A stretch of 64,000 bases of DNA from Protula sp. h YS-2021 (lineage: Eukaryota > Annelida > Polychaeta > Sabellida > Serpulidae): the NCBI GenBank assembly GCA_949752745.1, contig OX457028.1, positions 22,614,352 through 22,678,351 on the forward strand, read 5' to 3'. How positions within the stretch are numbered: position 1 is the stretch's first letter; every line of letters begins with the position of its first letter. Shown here one piece after another: positions 1 to 10,606 of the stretch. Both the position numbers and the translations under genes were made by a program. The notes beneath the pieces are model-generated. The model was not told the origin of the DNA. It was given only the letters and a program-made list of their open reading frames with translations, and ran no database searches.

Positions 1-239
1 CAAGTAAACACTCTGTGTTGGGACTCGTTTCATGACCCGGTACAATTTTAAGCTTGCGAGATGAATGAAGCTGGATTCCACACAATTTGGTAAGGTCATT
101 AGCAGATTGATAGAAGAAAGCTTCAACAGGATACTTAAAAGCTGCGTTTTATCTTCATTCTGAAACAAAATCTTTTTTCAGTGACAAACTGCAGAGAACT
201 ATTACATGCTGCATGACATGACTTTTCAAGTTTTGTAGT

Positions 240-675
240 CTTTAAAGTGGCCTCTGTCATGCCTGTGCAGAAGCTTGCCCGTCTGTCTGTCCGCTTTCGC
301 GCGCCCTCGTGTCCGGGCTACATCTCCGAAAGTATTTGTCGTATGGCTTTTTCCTTTGGTATACGGTTAGAACGTATATTGAAGGTGTGCAGCGTCGTAT
401 TTTTTTTTAAATTGGCCAAAAATTGTCAAAAATACTTGTCAGAAATGGATGTTTTTTAGAAAACGGAGACAGGTTTTGTCCAGACGAGTTCTGCAAAACT
501 GAAATTTTATTTTAATTGCAGTGAAAATATATATATTTTAGATGTGCAACGGCGTCTTATTTCTTAAATCGATAAAAATTGTTGGGCAATGTAGAGTTTT
601 CAATTTCATTGAATTTACTCTCATACAATGACATGTGTTACACGCGGGATCCTGCCTCACTTGAGCGTCTAGTTT
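240..675 (-). repeat. Pearl-like repeat, copy A (in RACK1 intron)
   Basis: The stretch holds a GTCTGTCTGTCC tract near 273, followed by units containing 'AACGTATATTGAAGGTGTGCA' variants. It ends with a segment (about 578-672) closely matching 3660-3760: 'GGCAATGT', 'GAGTTTTCAATTTCA', 'TGTTACACG', 'CCTGCCTCACT'. It therefore belongs to the same family as the larger copy at 2095-3762, in the same orientation with the GGAC tract read on the minus strand. It lies in the intron before the last RACK1 exon and ends about 40 bp before the acceptor. Confidence 0.55.
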
Positions 676-710
676 TGTACTGGAAATATTTCATATACTG
701 TTTCTTTCAG

Positions 711-887
711 GATCTTGAGGGCAAGATTGTGGTGGACGAGCTGCGACCGGAAGTGATCAGCCAGAGCATGCAGACGGAGCCGCCTCAGTGCATCTCCATT
801 GCCTGGTCTGCCGATGGCCAGACGTTGTTCGCCGGCTACACCGACAAGGTCATCCGCGTGTGGCAGGTCTCCATGGCCGCTCGGTGA
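711..887 (+). CDS. RACK1: RACK1, terminal coding exon
   Basis: This exon encodes the last 58 residues of RACK1, the seven-bladed WD40 scaffold that sits on the 40S ribosomal subunit and binds activated protein kinase C. The peptide starts [11 protein letters not shown] and includes [21 protein letters not shown] and RVWQVSM, which is nearly colinear with animal RACK1 C-termini. The WD repeat 7 signature ends in V-R/I-VWQV. The acceptor TTTCTTTCAG precedes position 711 and the exon opens in phase 0. TGA is at 885-887. The upstream exons must lie before the window; 1-710 is intron. The short C-terminal tail (SMAAR) differs from vertebrate TIGTR, as expected for an invertebrate. Confidence 0.95.
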   Translation, partial: DLEGKIVVDELRPEVISQSMQTEPPQCISIAWSADGQTLFAGYTDKVIRVWQVSMAAR

Positions 888-1016
888 ACGGCCCAGTCTC
901 GCTTCCCAAGCCAACTGTGAACTGAACTGACACGTTACGATAGACTTGAAGCAAAATGCTGTTTGTGAAAAGCAAGCTGAAAATTGAAAAAGTCTGAATA
1001 AAAATCAGATGACAGG
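888..1016 (+). other. RACK1: RACK1 3' UTR with polyadenylation signal
   Basis: A canonical AATAAA is at 997-1002, about 110 bp after the stop codon, followed by a T-rich tract at 1028-1043. The transcript end is placed near 1016-1025 by the usual 10-25 nt spacing. Confidence 0.75.
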
Positions 1017-1043
1017 AAGTGTTTGCTTTTTTTTTTTTTTTTT

Positions 1044-2094
1044 GTTCATCACGACGCAAGGGCACGATACTTCCTGATCAAGTAAAGGCAGCGGCATGTT
1101 GCTCGAAATTAACTTTTGCCACTGATTGATCAAAATTATCAGTTGAAAATGTGGGTTTTCACGATTTTACAAGAGATAATTAACACACGCAACACTTTCT
1201 TCTGAATCTCTCAAATTCGCTTAAATACTTTGCCGTTCTCGCGCATCTTCGTTTTTGTGAGTTTGCCTTCTGTTGTATTTCGAGACAGTCGCAACCAAAT
1301 TAAATATGTGAACTTGTTGCACCAAAACAAAATAAGTTCATCTAAAGTTCAGGGGGTGTGGCAGTTTGTAAAGAGAGAATTAAACTGCAATTGTACAGTT
1401 TCTTTGACTGAAGCGTTAGACTCGTGAAAATACACAAGTCGGTTTTTGATTCCAGTACTCGCAGGGAATTTCGTTTCATGACAAATTACTAATTTACAGG
1501 GTTCCCGTGGTCCTCTAAAATCCTGGAATTTTGGAAGTCCTCGAATATTGTGAAAGACTCCTGGAAACTCAAAACGTAATTAGTTAAAATTATAACTCTC
1601 ACCAAGTGACAATGCACTCTAGTATAAAGAAACATTCGATCGTTACATTTACTGGAACGTCATAACTAGGGTTCGCCATTTTGGAATAATTTCATAGGAT
1701 CTGATTGTCAACATTTTCGGTGTGAACTAAACATCGGAGACTCCAGATTTGCATCTGCTACCAGTAAATTTCGTTTGATTCGTAACCCCCCCCCCCCTCC
1801 AAGAACTGCATCTACATTTAATAAAAATGTGGATCTATCTGTGAGGTGCTTTATTCAAAATTTTTTTCAAATGGGTTCGTCAATCGCTTTACAAGAATGT
1901 GGCGGCTACATAAACAAGATAAAGCTTTTCATCAAGACAGCATTCTGGCTAGACCAGGGTGGGAAAATATGGCAACATCCCTGCTCCATATATTCGTATA
2001 GACACCCTCCACGTTCCCAACTCGTAGGTTCGGGTACCTTCTCTTCCTCGATGAAATCATTGTCACGCCACGCCTTCTCAAATATTGCGTGTTC
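1044..2094. other. Intergenic stretch without recognised gene
   Basis: Ordinary AT-rich sequence with a C10 run near 1787-1798. No open frame here has a recognisable domain or flanking splice sites. Confidence 0.5.
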
Positions 2095-3762
2095 ATCTAC
2101 CGTTGTTATCCCCCGTGTGACGGAGGGATAGTTTTCAGCTTGTCCGTCCGTCCGTCCGCTCAGGTACTATCTTTTGTCCAGGCCGTAACTCCAAAACTAT
2201 TCATGCTAATGCTTTTTAGTCCCGCGGAGTGGGGGACTATTGAATTTGGGTCTGTCGAATCGTTGTGCAGCGCTGGCGCCGTAACCTTTGGAGAGAATCG
2301 ACTCATTCTTTGCATACTTGTAGACTTGGGTGGCGGACAGGGCACGCAGGGGTCATTTTCAAAAAATCTCAAAAATTGTGAAAATACTGAAACTTGACAA
2401 CATTCAACAATCAGAGCCAAATATGCGACATTTTGTGCACGGCTAGCACTAACTGGACTAGGAAAATTTCAGCTTTTGATTGACTATTAATGGTCGTGTT
2501 CAACGGATGGGGGCCTGTGGGGAACATGTGGGGTATGCACGACGCTCTAGTTTTACTCTACATTGCAATATGGAATATGCCATAGAAAGAAAATTAGCAA
2601 TCATTCGCCTTCGGAAAGTTTGAGCAAAAGGGATATGGAAATAGTGAAAATGTTGCAGGATATTTGACAGTTCCAATTCCTACAGACTACGTAAAAACAA
2701 GCTGACATCAGTTGCACATTCAATCCATTGGCACATAATTTGTATACTTTCACAGTTTGACTTTGACACCAGAGAACAATTCCACCATCCAGATATCCCA
2801 GTCCCAACACCACAAGTGAATTTAAAAAACTAGATTAGGTTATCTGAATTGGCCGCAGTTAGTCCCTTGGAACTAATAACAGGTATGACGACATTGGTTA
2901 CTATGTAATGTATCGTATCCATTGTCCAACGCATTAAGACTTCCAATTATGTGTCTGTAATTTGTCATTTTCAAATCTTTTTTCACCGCTCCCTTCTATA
3001 TTATCTGTGTAACGGATGCCCTTTGGGACAACCCGTACGGCGGGGGACTTGCTCGTTTTGCATGCGCTTAATACGTATATTTGGGGAAAGTCGTAATTTC
3101 GTTCGATCTGATGAAAAATTGTCAAAATGACAGTGTTTTGAAAATAGATAAAAATTTAGCTCCAATTTACAAAGATGCGATTTTTGTCCATGCCGTTACT
3201 CCAAAACTGTTCATGCTAATGCTTTTTCGTTTTGTATATAGTTAATACGTATATTGAAGGTGTGCAACGTCGTGGTTTCATTCGATTTGATGAGAAGTTG
3301 TTAAATTGACAGTATTTTGAAAATAGGTAAAAATTTAGTTCGGATGCACACAGATCTGACATTTTGTCCAGGCCATAACTCCAAAACTGTTCATGCTAAT
3401 GCTTTTTGATTTTGCATGCGGTTAGTACGTATTTTGGGGAAGGTGTGCAACGTCGCAGTTTTGTTCGATTTGATTAAAATTTGTCAAAATTACAGTATTT
3501 TGAAAATAGGGGAAACTTTAGTTCGAAAGTACAAAGATGTAACTTTTTGTCCAGGTCGTAACTCTAGAACTGTTCATGCTAATGCTTTTTCGCCTTGCAT
3601 GCGGTTAAGACGTAAACTGAAGATGTGCAACGTCGTCTCATTTTTTAAATCGACCAAAAATTGTTAGGCAATGTCGAGTTTTCAATTTCAATGAATTTAC
3701 TAACATCCAAAGACATTATGTGTTACACGGGGAATCCTGCCTCACTGAAGCTCTAGTTTGTT
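2095..3762 (-). mobile_element. Pearl-like satellite element, copy B
   Basis: Read on the minus strand this has a 5' flank (about 3762-3640), about four tandem units of roughly 180 bp (3000-3640), a GGAC tract (TCCGTCCGTCCG at 2143-2156 on plus) and a hairpin of TATCCC paired with GGGATA at 2107-2131. Units repeat 'CCATAACTCCAAAACTGTTC' variants and 'ACGTATATTGAAGGTGTGCAACG'. A second hairpin-bearing end (AGTCCC...GGGACT, 2218-2240) sits inside, which suggests nested insertion. The order of satellite, GGAC tract and hairpin fits molluscan pearl / Helentron-associated elements. It has no coding capacity. Confidence 0.55.
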
Positions 3763-4464
3763 CATTCAGTCTGACACGCACACATGATAACAGATTGACA
3801 TCAGTAGTTCTTGTTACATGCATAATAAGGGGGTAGGTATAAAAAGTAATCCTACGATTTTAACGACAGTTAATTAAACTTCTTTTGAATCCTACATATT
3901 TGTTTTTCTGCTAACCTTAATAACCGATGTGTCGGTTTTGGGCACCGACAGTTTCGTTGGGTGACCGTTTTTCGGTCACCAATTGCTAACCCTAGTACAA
4001 ACCAACTCGTGTCATTGAGGCCTCATCAAGATAAATAACATATTCATCTAGTAGGAAAGTGTTTCTTCAACTTACCGGTAGCTATATTTAAAAACTAGAA
4101 CAGTGGCTTTTTAGGTGTCAGTTTCTTTGTTGTATAAATATAACGAAAACGACCTCACAGTATTAGTATTGTAATAGGCCATGGTCGATCCAAGTTCACG
4201 GGGCGATAAAAGAGGATTATTGTTAAATATCGGAAAATGTACATTTAATATTGTGGGCAATGGTACTGTGATCATCGACCTAAGCAAACATGTTGCATCT
4301 TTACTCGAATCTAAGAAAAAATTTATATTTTGGCAAACTACGCCTATGATTTCTTTAGCAGTTGCAGAGGTTGTGTGGCCGCTGCCATATTGCCAGCCGT
4401 CTTGTACTTGACGTTACGGTGTTATGAGTCAACTGCGGCCATCTTGTACATCTTCTGCATAGTT

Positions 4465-4595
4465 ACAGGAGACGGATGCCCCCCCACCTTAACTACAGGA
4501 GACGGATGCCCTCCCCCACCCATATCAACAGGAGACGCACCCCCCCCCCCCCCGTAGCTACAAGAGACTGATACCAACCCCCCCCCCCTTCCCAC
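4465..4595 (+). repeat. Short C-rich tandem repeat
   Basis: Three to four imperfect copies of a unit of about 33-40 bp, 'ACAGGAGACGGATGCCC' followed by a C-run, ending in long C tracts. The surrounding 3763-5290 has no recognisable gene. A potential 76-codon frame at 4181 has no family resemblance. Confidence 0.6.
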
Positions 4596-5289
4596 TGATA
4601 AGACTAAGCTGGTCTAAGAGGCACAATCCTGTACATCAGACCTTTAAATAATTTCAGTATGAAATTTATTATTAAAGATATTCAAGCATTTACACAAATT
4701 ATCACATGAATTATCAGTAAAACGAAAGCATTCATAACACCAGTTTTAACAAGACCTTTAAGTAACGGTGGCCAGGTGCAGTCAGAGTAACAAGACACGG
4801 ACTGGCACTGCGATCCTATCTAGATATTTCATATGAATCCAAGTCAAAATACCTCCGCCCAAAATGTCTCCGGCCATAATGTCCCCATCCACGGCCAACC
4901 ACCACTCAAGCAGATACGCAGAAAAACATGCCGCTTGAAGACTATGCGTAGAGAGAGGAGGGTCGTAGAACCATCACCCAGTTTCTGACAGGAACCGCAC
5001 ATATCATCCGCTGGATCCCGACAAACCGTTAAAATCGGAAAGTCGATGAACAGACTTGACGTATTTGCAGATGTAGTCGTTGCCAGCTTCTGTACCAGCA
5101 AATACAGTGTTTTTGGTACTAGCAGTTAAGTGTGCTTCGATTTTGGTACTAGCAGTTACAGTATGCTCAGATTTTGGTACTAGCAATTAAAGTGTGCTTA
5201 GATTTTGGTACTAGTGTTAGTTTGCTTTTCGTAAAATAATAGCGCTTTGTATTGATAAAACAGAGTGAACGTGCTTTTGAAACTGATTT

Positions 5290-5448
5290 AAAATCTTGAT
5301 TATTAGACCCCAACCGGGCTAGCCCGATGAGGGGGGATGGTCTATAGGACTGCCCTCTGTCCGTCCGTGTGTCACAATTTGGATGCCGTTTTGCTTCCAC
5401 GCAAGTTCTCCGAAACTGTTTACCCTAGGCATATGCAACCTTGCACAG

Positions 5449-5539
<91 letters not shown>

Positions 5540-5775
5540 CAAATCGGTAAAAAATTGCCAAAATGGCGACTTGTCAAAAATTGCCAATTTATTAGATAAC
5601 TCTAATGTAACACTTAGGTGGTTTCCACGCGAGTTCTCCGAAACCATTTATCCTAGGCATATGCTACTTTGCACTGTGAATATATATATGTATTGAAGTT
5701 GTACAACGTCTTACTTTTCAAATTGGTCAAAAACTGCCAAAATGGTGACTTGTTGTGTCCGGTTGGGGTCTGCGC
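5290..5775 (-). mobile_element. Pearl-like element, copy C, with (TA)n
   Basis: A GC-rich palindromic end (CGGGCTAGCCCG, about 5313-5324) and GTCCGTCCG near 5359 are followed by two tandem units. Each contains 'AGTTCTCCGAAAC', 'CCTAGGCATATGC' and 'TGCACWGTGAATATATA', about 230 bp apart. A (TA)n microsatellite (5450-5537) expanded inside the first unit. On the minus strand the order is satellite, GGAC tract, hairpin, then GTCTAATAA, the same plan as the other copies. Confidence 0.55.
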
Positions 5776-6364
5776 CTTCGACGATGGCTTTTCCGTTTGT
5801 GTGTTGGACAAAAAGTGATGCTATATGGTGGCCGCTATTACCGTAGAATAAATTCTGGGCGGAGACACTTAAATAGAGACATTTTGGGTGGAGACATTCT
5901 GACCCCCCTTAAAGTCTTTGGAGACATGTTTTATGTTGACGTGAAGGGGTATCATCGACACTATAATGTTGTGGAAATGCACATTAAAAACGCATAACCA
6001 AATTAAGTCTGATCACTATCGATGTCAACGCGCCCAGCCAGTCTAGAGTGCATTGACTGTGGTTCCGATGCGAAAATTTCCACATGCAGAACATTTAATT
6101 TACACATATAAAACATACAAATTAACACAAATTGAACTTATTGAGGTATTCATTGTTCAAGTGCCACACCATTCTTCCGGTGTTTATTATGGCTTTACGT
6201 TTCGGAATTACTATAAAACATATTTCATGATACAGTACATATTGGATAAGTCAAAGACTTTTTGGTCCCATGCTCTTTTATCGCTGTAGGACTTTTTAAC
6301 CCTTTTAGGGGCTATGACAGTGCAACTCAACAGTATTTATCAACATTATGGTTTACACAAGGAG

Positions 6365-6376
6365 CCGTTTAAACAG
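6365..6376 (+). repeat. Putative 12-bp target duplication, left
   Basis: CCGTTTAAACAG occurs here and again, in direct orientation, at 6769-6780, exactly flanking the inverted-repeat element between them. Confidence 0.5.
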
Positions 6377-6768
6377 AATCCACGACATTTCATCCGACGA
6401 CATTTCATCCGAAAATAAGTGACAAAGTACGACATTTCATCCGATTTTTTTACAGATAAATTTTAACGCAAACTGCAAAGTAACGGTACTCCGAAGTAAA
6501 AGCACATCTGATCACTACAAAGTAGCATCAAAGCCGTATTTGCTTAACGCCAATCACGGTCTAATCGATCACTCTGACTTCTTAATCCTGGTGAAGTCGT
6601 GTGTTTATTTTCAAAATATTACTAAACCATCGGTAAAATCACAAACAAGAAATAAATGAAGCAATCTCACACTCAGTTTCAAATCTAACCTAAAAAAAAA
6701 AATTCGGATGAAATGTCTGCGGATGAAATGTCTGCGGATGAAATGTCGTCGGATGAAATGTCGGGATC
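6377..6768. mobile_element. Foldback-type non-autonomous DNA transposon
   Basis: The ends are inverted copies built from the unit CGACATTTCATCCG. The left end has two units, plus one more at about 6432-6446. The right end has four (as CGGATGAAATGTC). Outermost bases are GAATCCACGAC at left and, reversed, GGATCCCGAC at right. The interior of about 300 bp is AT-rich and non-coding. It is flanked by the 12-bp direct repeat CCGTTTAAACAG. Tandem units within the inverted repeats are typical of foldback elements; the superfamily is not identified. Confidence 0.65.
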
Positions 6769-6780
6769 CCGTTTAAACAG
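6769..6780 (+). repeat. Putative 12-bp target duplication, right
   Basis: Second copy of CCGTTTAAACAG, directly after the right inverted repeat. Confidence 0.5.
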
Positions 6781-7158
6781 TGTCACTGACTTCTGTCTGG
6801 CCACTTACGCAACCCCTTTTTGGGTTCACGTGCACATGTGCTGATCTTGTATATCCCTTTCTATTGACCATATTTATATCACTGTTTATTGAAGGCTCAT
6901 GTTTCATCCAACTCTTCCATTGTCTACATGTGTCATAACTTATCCTTGTCTGTATAAATAGGTATTGCAATTGTTACTCACTCAATTACTGATTACGGTG
7001 TTGATCGGAAACAACTTTCACGCAACTCTTATTGAAATACGCTCTTTAAAAGCGGTTCTTAAAATGACATGGCTTGTCCAAAACTTGAAAGAAAACTAGC
7101 CTCACATGAAGCTGAGGTTAAATACAGAGCAGTGTTGGAAGTTGAAAGTGGCAAAAAA

Positions 7159-8165
7159 CAAGTATTCAGAGAACACTAACAGGCCCCAACGCCCCCAAAA
7201 TTGTAAGGGGTCGTCTATGGTTTTGAACCTGTTGGCCAGTTTAGGCCAAGAAAAATAAATGTCCTACTTCTGCTCAAAACTTTGAAAAACAATGATACTG
7301 GCTGGCGGAAAATCTTTTTTTACCCCCAAAATTTAGCAGATAACGTGACCGAATTTGGCCAAAATGGCCTAAAGGCACATCTACAAGTCGAGACTTTTCA
7401 ATTGAGCCCAACATCAAGTCTCTAGGCCTCTGCATTCTCGAGATATCGCCTGTACAAACACAAGTCGATTTTTTGCGTTTTTGGCCAATTTGGCCAAGAT
7501 CACGTGATCGAATTTGGCCAAAATGGCCAAAAGGCACATCTACAACACGAGATCTTTCAAATGAGCCCAACATCAAGTCTCTAGGCATCTGCGTTCTCGA
7601 GATATCGCCTGTACAAACACAAGTCGATTTTTTGCGTTTTTGGCCAATTTGGTCAAGATCACGTGATCGAATTTGACCAAAATGGCCAAAGGGCACATCT
7701 ACAAGTCGAGACCTTTCAAATGAGCCCAACATCAAGTCTCTAGGCATCTGCGTTTACGAGATATCGCCTGTACAAACACAAGTCGATATTTCGCATTTTC
7801 GGCCAATTTGGCCAAGATCACGTGATCGAATTTGGCCATAATGGCCAAAAGGCACATCTACAAGTCGAGACCTTTCAAATGAGCCCAACATCAAGTCTCT
7901 AGGCCTCTGCGTTCTCGAGATATCGCCTGTACAAACACAAGTCGATATTTTGCGTTTTTGGCCAATTTGGTCAAGATCACGTGATCGAATTTGGCCATAA
8001 TGGCCAAAAGGCACATCTACAAGTCGAGACCTTTCAAATGAGCCCAACATCAAGTCTCTAGGCCTCTGCGTTCTCGAGATATCGCTTGTACAAAAAAGCG
8101 ATGACGGACAGACAGACGGACGGACAGACAGACACCCCAAGTCTATAGGCCTAAAAAAAAACCCA
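7159..8165 (+). mobile_element. Pearl-like element, copy D, 159-bp core satellite
   Basis: The left flank (7159-7210, 'AAGTATT...AACAC..GGCCCCAACGCCCCC') resembles the flank of the solo elements at 21873 and 63092. The core is about five tandem units with an exact 159-bp step: 'AAGTCGATWTT' at 7462, 7621, 7780 and 7939. Each unit holds GGCCAATTTGGCC, GATCACGTGATCGAATTTGG and TCGAGATATCGC. The right side is GACGGACAGACAGACGGACG (8102-8135) and CACCCCAAGTCTATAGGCC. Open frames on both strands here are by-products of a unit length divisible by three and do not indicate a protein. Confidence 0.7.
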
Positions 8166-8429
8166 ATAAAAAATCGCGGCCGAAATGCGTGCAAATAAGT
8201 CCAACATAAATATGCTAAAAATAAATTTCGATACAAAAGGTACCTGTATAACACTTTTTCTGTTATCCTACAGGAGAACATTACGAAATGTGAATGTGTT
8301 CATTATAGTTGACGGCCATTTTGAAAATTCGATAACTCGAAAATGCGATGTTTTTTCGGTCCCAAGCATTTCGATTTATCGAATTCTACTGTACTTTTTT
8401 AAACTTTAAAACTGGATTTTATGGCTTCT

Positions 8430-8765
8430 GAGAATGTGAATTCTTATTTTAAAAAACTACATATCTCGACGCAAAATTATAAATTTTCATCCATTGTAAC
8501 AAAGTGCCGATCCGTCAATTTTGCTACAATTTCAAAAAATAACACGCTGTGTAAAGTCTAAAAAGTCTTAGCCCTGTGGTATCTTAAAACTTGTCAGGAC
8601 AAACTCCCATGTCTCGCTGCAAAAATTGTACTTCATTATCCATTTCTATTTCAAGTTCAGATCTGTCAATTGTACGTCAATTCAAAAATAACAACACATT
8701 GCACACCTGCAATATAGATATTGTCACAGTGTACCGTGCCACGGGACACTGAAGTGACAACAACA
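8430..8765. repeat. Dispersed repeat (partner at 45330-45625)
   Basis: Shares, in the same order and orientation with 45330-45625: 'TTTTCATCCAT', 'GAAGTTCAGATC(C/T)GTCAATT', 'CTCRTGTCTCG', 'TAGATATTG' and 'CAGTGTA/GTGTGCAG'. Strongly diverged, non-coding, function unknown. Confidence 0.45.
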
Positions 8766-9179
8766 AAAATGACAGAATTCGAATGAGGCGCACTAGAGGC
8801 ATCAGTTTAAAAATTTCGTAGAGAATACAAATGAAGGGGTACATGCATAAACCTGATAACTGCAGTTATCAGCAGTGGAGAAAAACGCTTTTACAGTTTG
8901 AAATTTTAGTAACAAACGTAGGTTTTTCCCATCGCATTTTCCTAAAAAAATGCCCACTTCGTACAATATGCGTACAATATGTGTAAGACTTACATATATG
9001 ATAGAACAGAGGCCAAGAAATACCGTGGTGGTTATAGTGCATTTTCCTGATAAGTGGAGTTATCAAGTTTATGCATGGACCCCTTCAAATATTAAACACA
9101 AAATATATTTTGCCGAAAATCAAAAATGGGCTCTACTACTTATTACCCTGACGACGACTACCTTCATGCAAAATTTAGA

Positions 9180-9445
9180 TGAAATTTAACCAAATTTGTA
9201 GAGACAGTGTTGCTTGCAAAAGTGGTGATCGGTTCGCCAAATGGCAAAAACTGGCATAAACAAAACAATGGGTACTGGTGCACTAAGTGGGCAATATTTC
9301 CGCCAAATTTTTCTGCAAGAGAACTGAAACGAACCGAAGAAAACTGAAAAAGGAGTAGCAAGAAAAAAAAATTACAGACGGACGGGCAACAGAGTCCCCA
9401 CTAGACGGGTATAGCCCATGTGGCCAATGGCCACCTGGTCTAAAA
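9180..9445 (+). mobile_element. Pearl-like element 3' part, copy E
   Basis: Unit-like AT-rich sequence is followed by CAGACGGACGGGCAAC (9375-9390), TATAGCCC and the palindrome GTGGCCAATGGCCAC (9420-9434), then CTGGTCTAAA. The order of ACGG tract, 'TATAGCCC', hairpin and CTRR-like end is the same as in the other copies. The 5' limit is not clear. Confidence 0.45.
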
Positions 9446-10606
9446 TTCAGATCTTTTACCATCTTTAGATTCTGTTAATGTAAAATCCACTGCAAAAGGC
9501 CACTTTAGAAAAATAAAATTTTAGATTATGACTTCGTAAACATTCATGATAACTTCTACAGCTAGCTGCTATTGTCATTTGATAAACTTAAATTAACAAT
9601 CGAAACTACTGATTATTTACAACTAACCTTGACTGTCTGCGGCATAGCCACGCTGTATGGCTCTGAGGTTTTCAGCAGCTAAATAACGGTAATAACTTGA
9701 TTTCAATAAATAAATCCTGAACTATAATCAAACCTAAATGATGCCCAAAGCCCATAATACATTCTGATTTCTAATTCAGTTCCTTGGTCATGATTCCTAC
9801 TTTATTAAAGCTGACTGATTAACACTTGGCAAGTCAAAAACTTGCTAAGAGTACTGAAACTGCACGGCCAATTCTTTTGCACTTTTTTTTCTCTTCTGTG
9901 GTCAGTCCTTGCTTCTCCTCTTACCTTACTGGCCCTAGGACCACCAAATATGTAGTACTTGAGGTGAAGCTATGCACCTCAACTTTTGCTTCGCCTTTAT
10001 TTTCATTATCATGCTCAAAACACGAAAAAAAAGTGCACTGCAAAAAGCCTCTCGTATATGTCAACAGCCAAACACGATGCGTGTGTTTCATTTGCAGACG
10101 ACAAATATGCTCAGGCAGTGAAAGGCTTGTGTTTTTATAAGAACGAACGGATGCAAAATCTACACTGGTCATTTTTAAGAACTCAATTCTCCTGTGTCAT
10201 GAACTACCGCTTACGCAAAACTGTTGGCGGGGTGGGGCGTGAATGATACCGTTTCATAGAGTTATCAAAGGGAAATTTTCTGGGCATAAAGTGTTACAAG
10301 GCCTTATTTAAAAATGATGGGGGGGGGGGGGGGGGTGTGGGGGCGGGGATGCGTGGCGGGAATGTGCTGTTTCAAAGCCACAAAGAAAATCAAACCAAAA
10401 GGCTCACTGCAAAGCTCAAAAATGCTTCTCGAAGAGCCAAACTAATGTATTAAATTTTGGTTAAGTGACAGATAATTCGCTTTTGAGTTATTTGCTTTCG
10501 TTAAAAAAGTAGTTTTACTTTAGGACAAGTTTTGATCACGGAAAGAAGCGTGTACAGCTGTTCAGCAGTGCGAAATACATTCATCAGCTGTGGTGTTTTA
10601 CAGAGC
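9446..10606. other. Intergenic / 3' flank of the two-helix membrane gene
   Basis: No exon with recognisable coding signal seen on either strand. A G-run lies at about 10319-10335. The 3' UTR of the minus-strand gene must occupy the right end; no canonical AATAAA was found within 300 bp of its stop. Confidence 0.4.

Noticed and set aside
4181..4557. Frames upstream of the C-rich repeat
   Set aside because: Run into homopolymer C tracts; no recognisable protein.
5319..5647. Tyr-Ile repeat frames
   Set aside because: Translation of the (TA)n microsatellite.
7274..8281. Long open frames on the minus strand with repeated peptide units (RDLMLGSFERSRLVDVPFGH)
   Set aside because: They arise because the 159-bp satellite unit is divisible by three and lacks stops in that frame. 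No start context, splice sites or domain; units diverge as DNA, not as protein.
9826..10246. Overlapping open frames on both strands
   Set aside because: No domain or splice context. Short frames overlap in antisense, as expected by chance.
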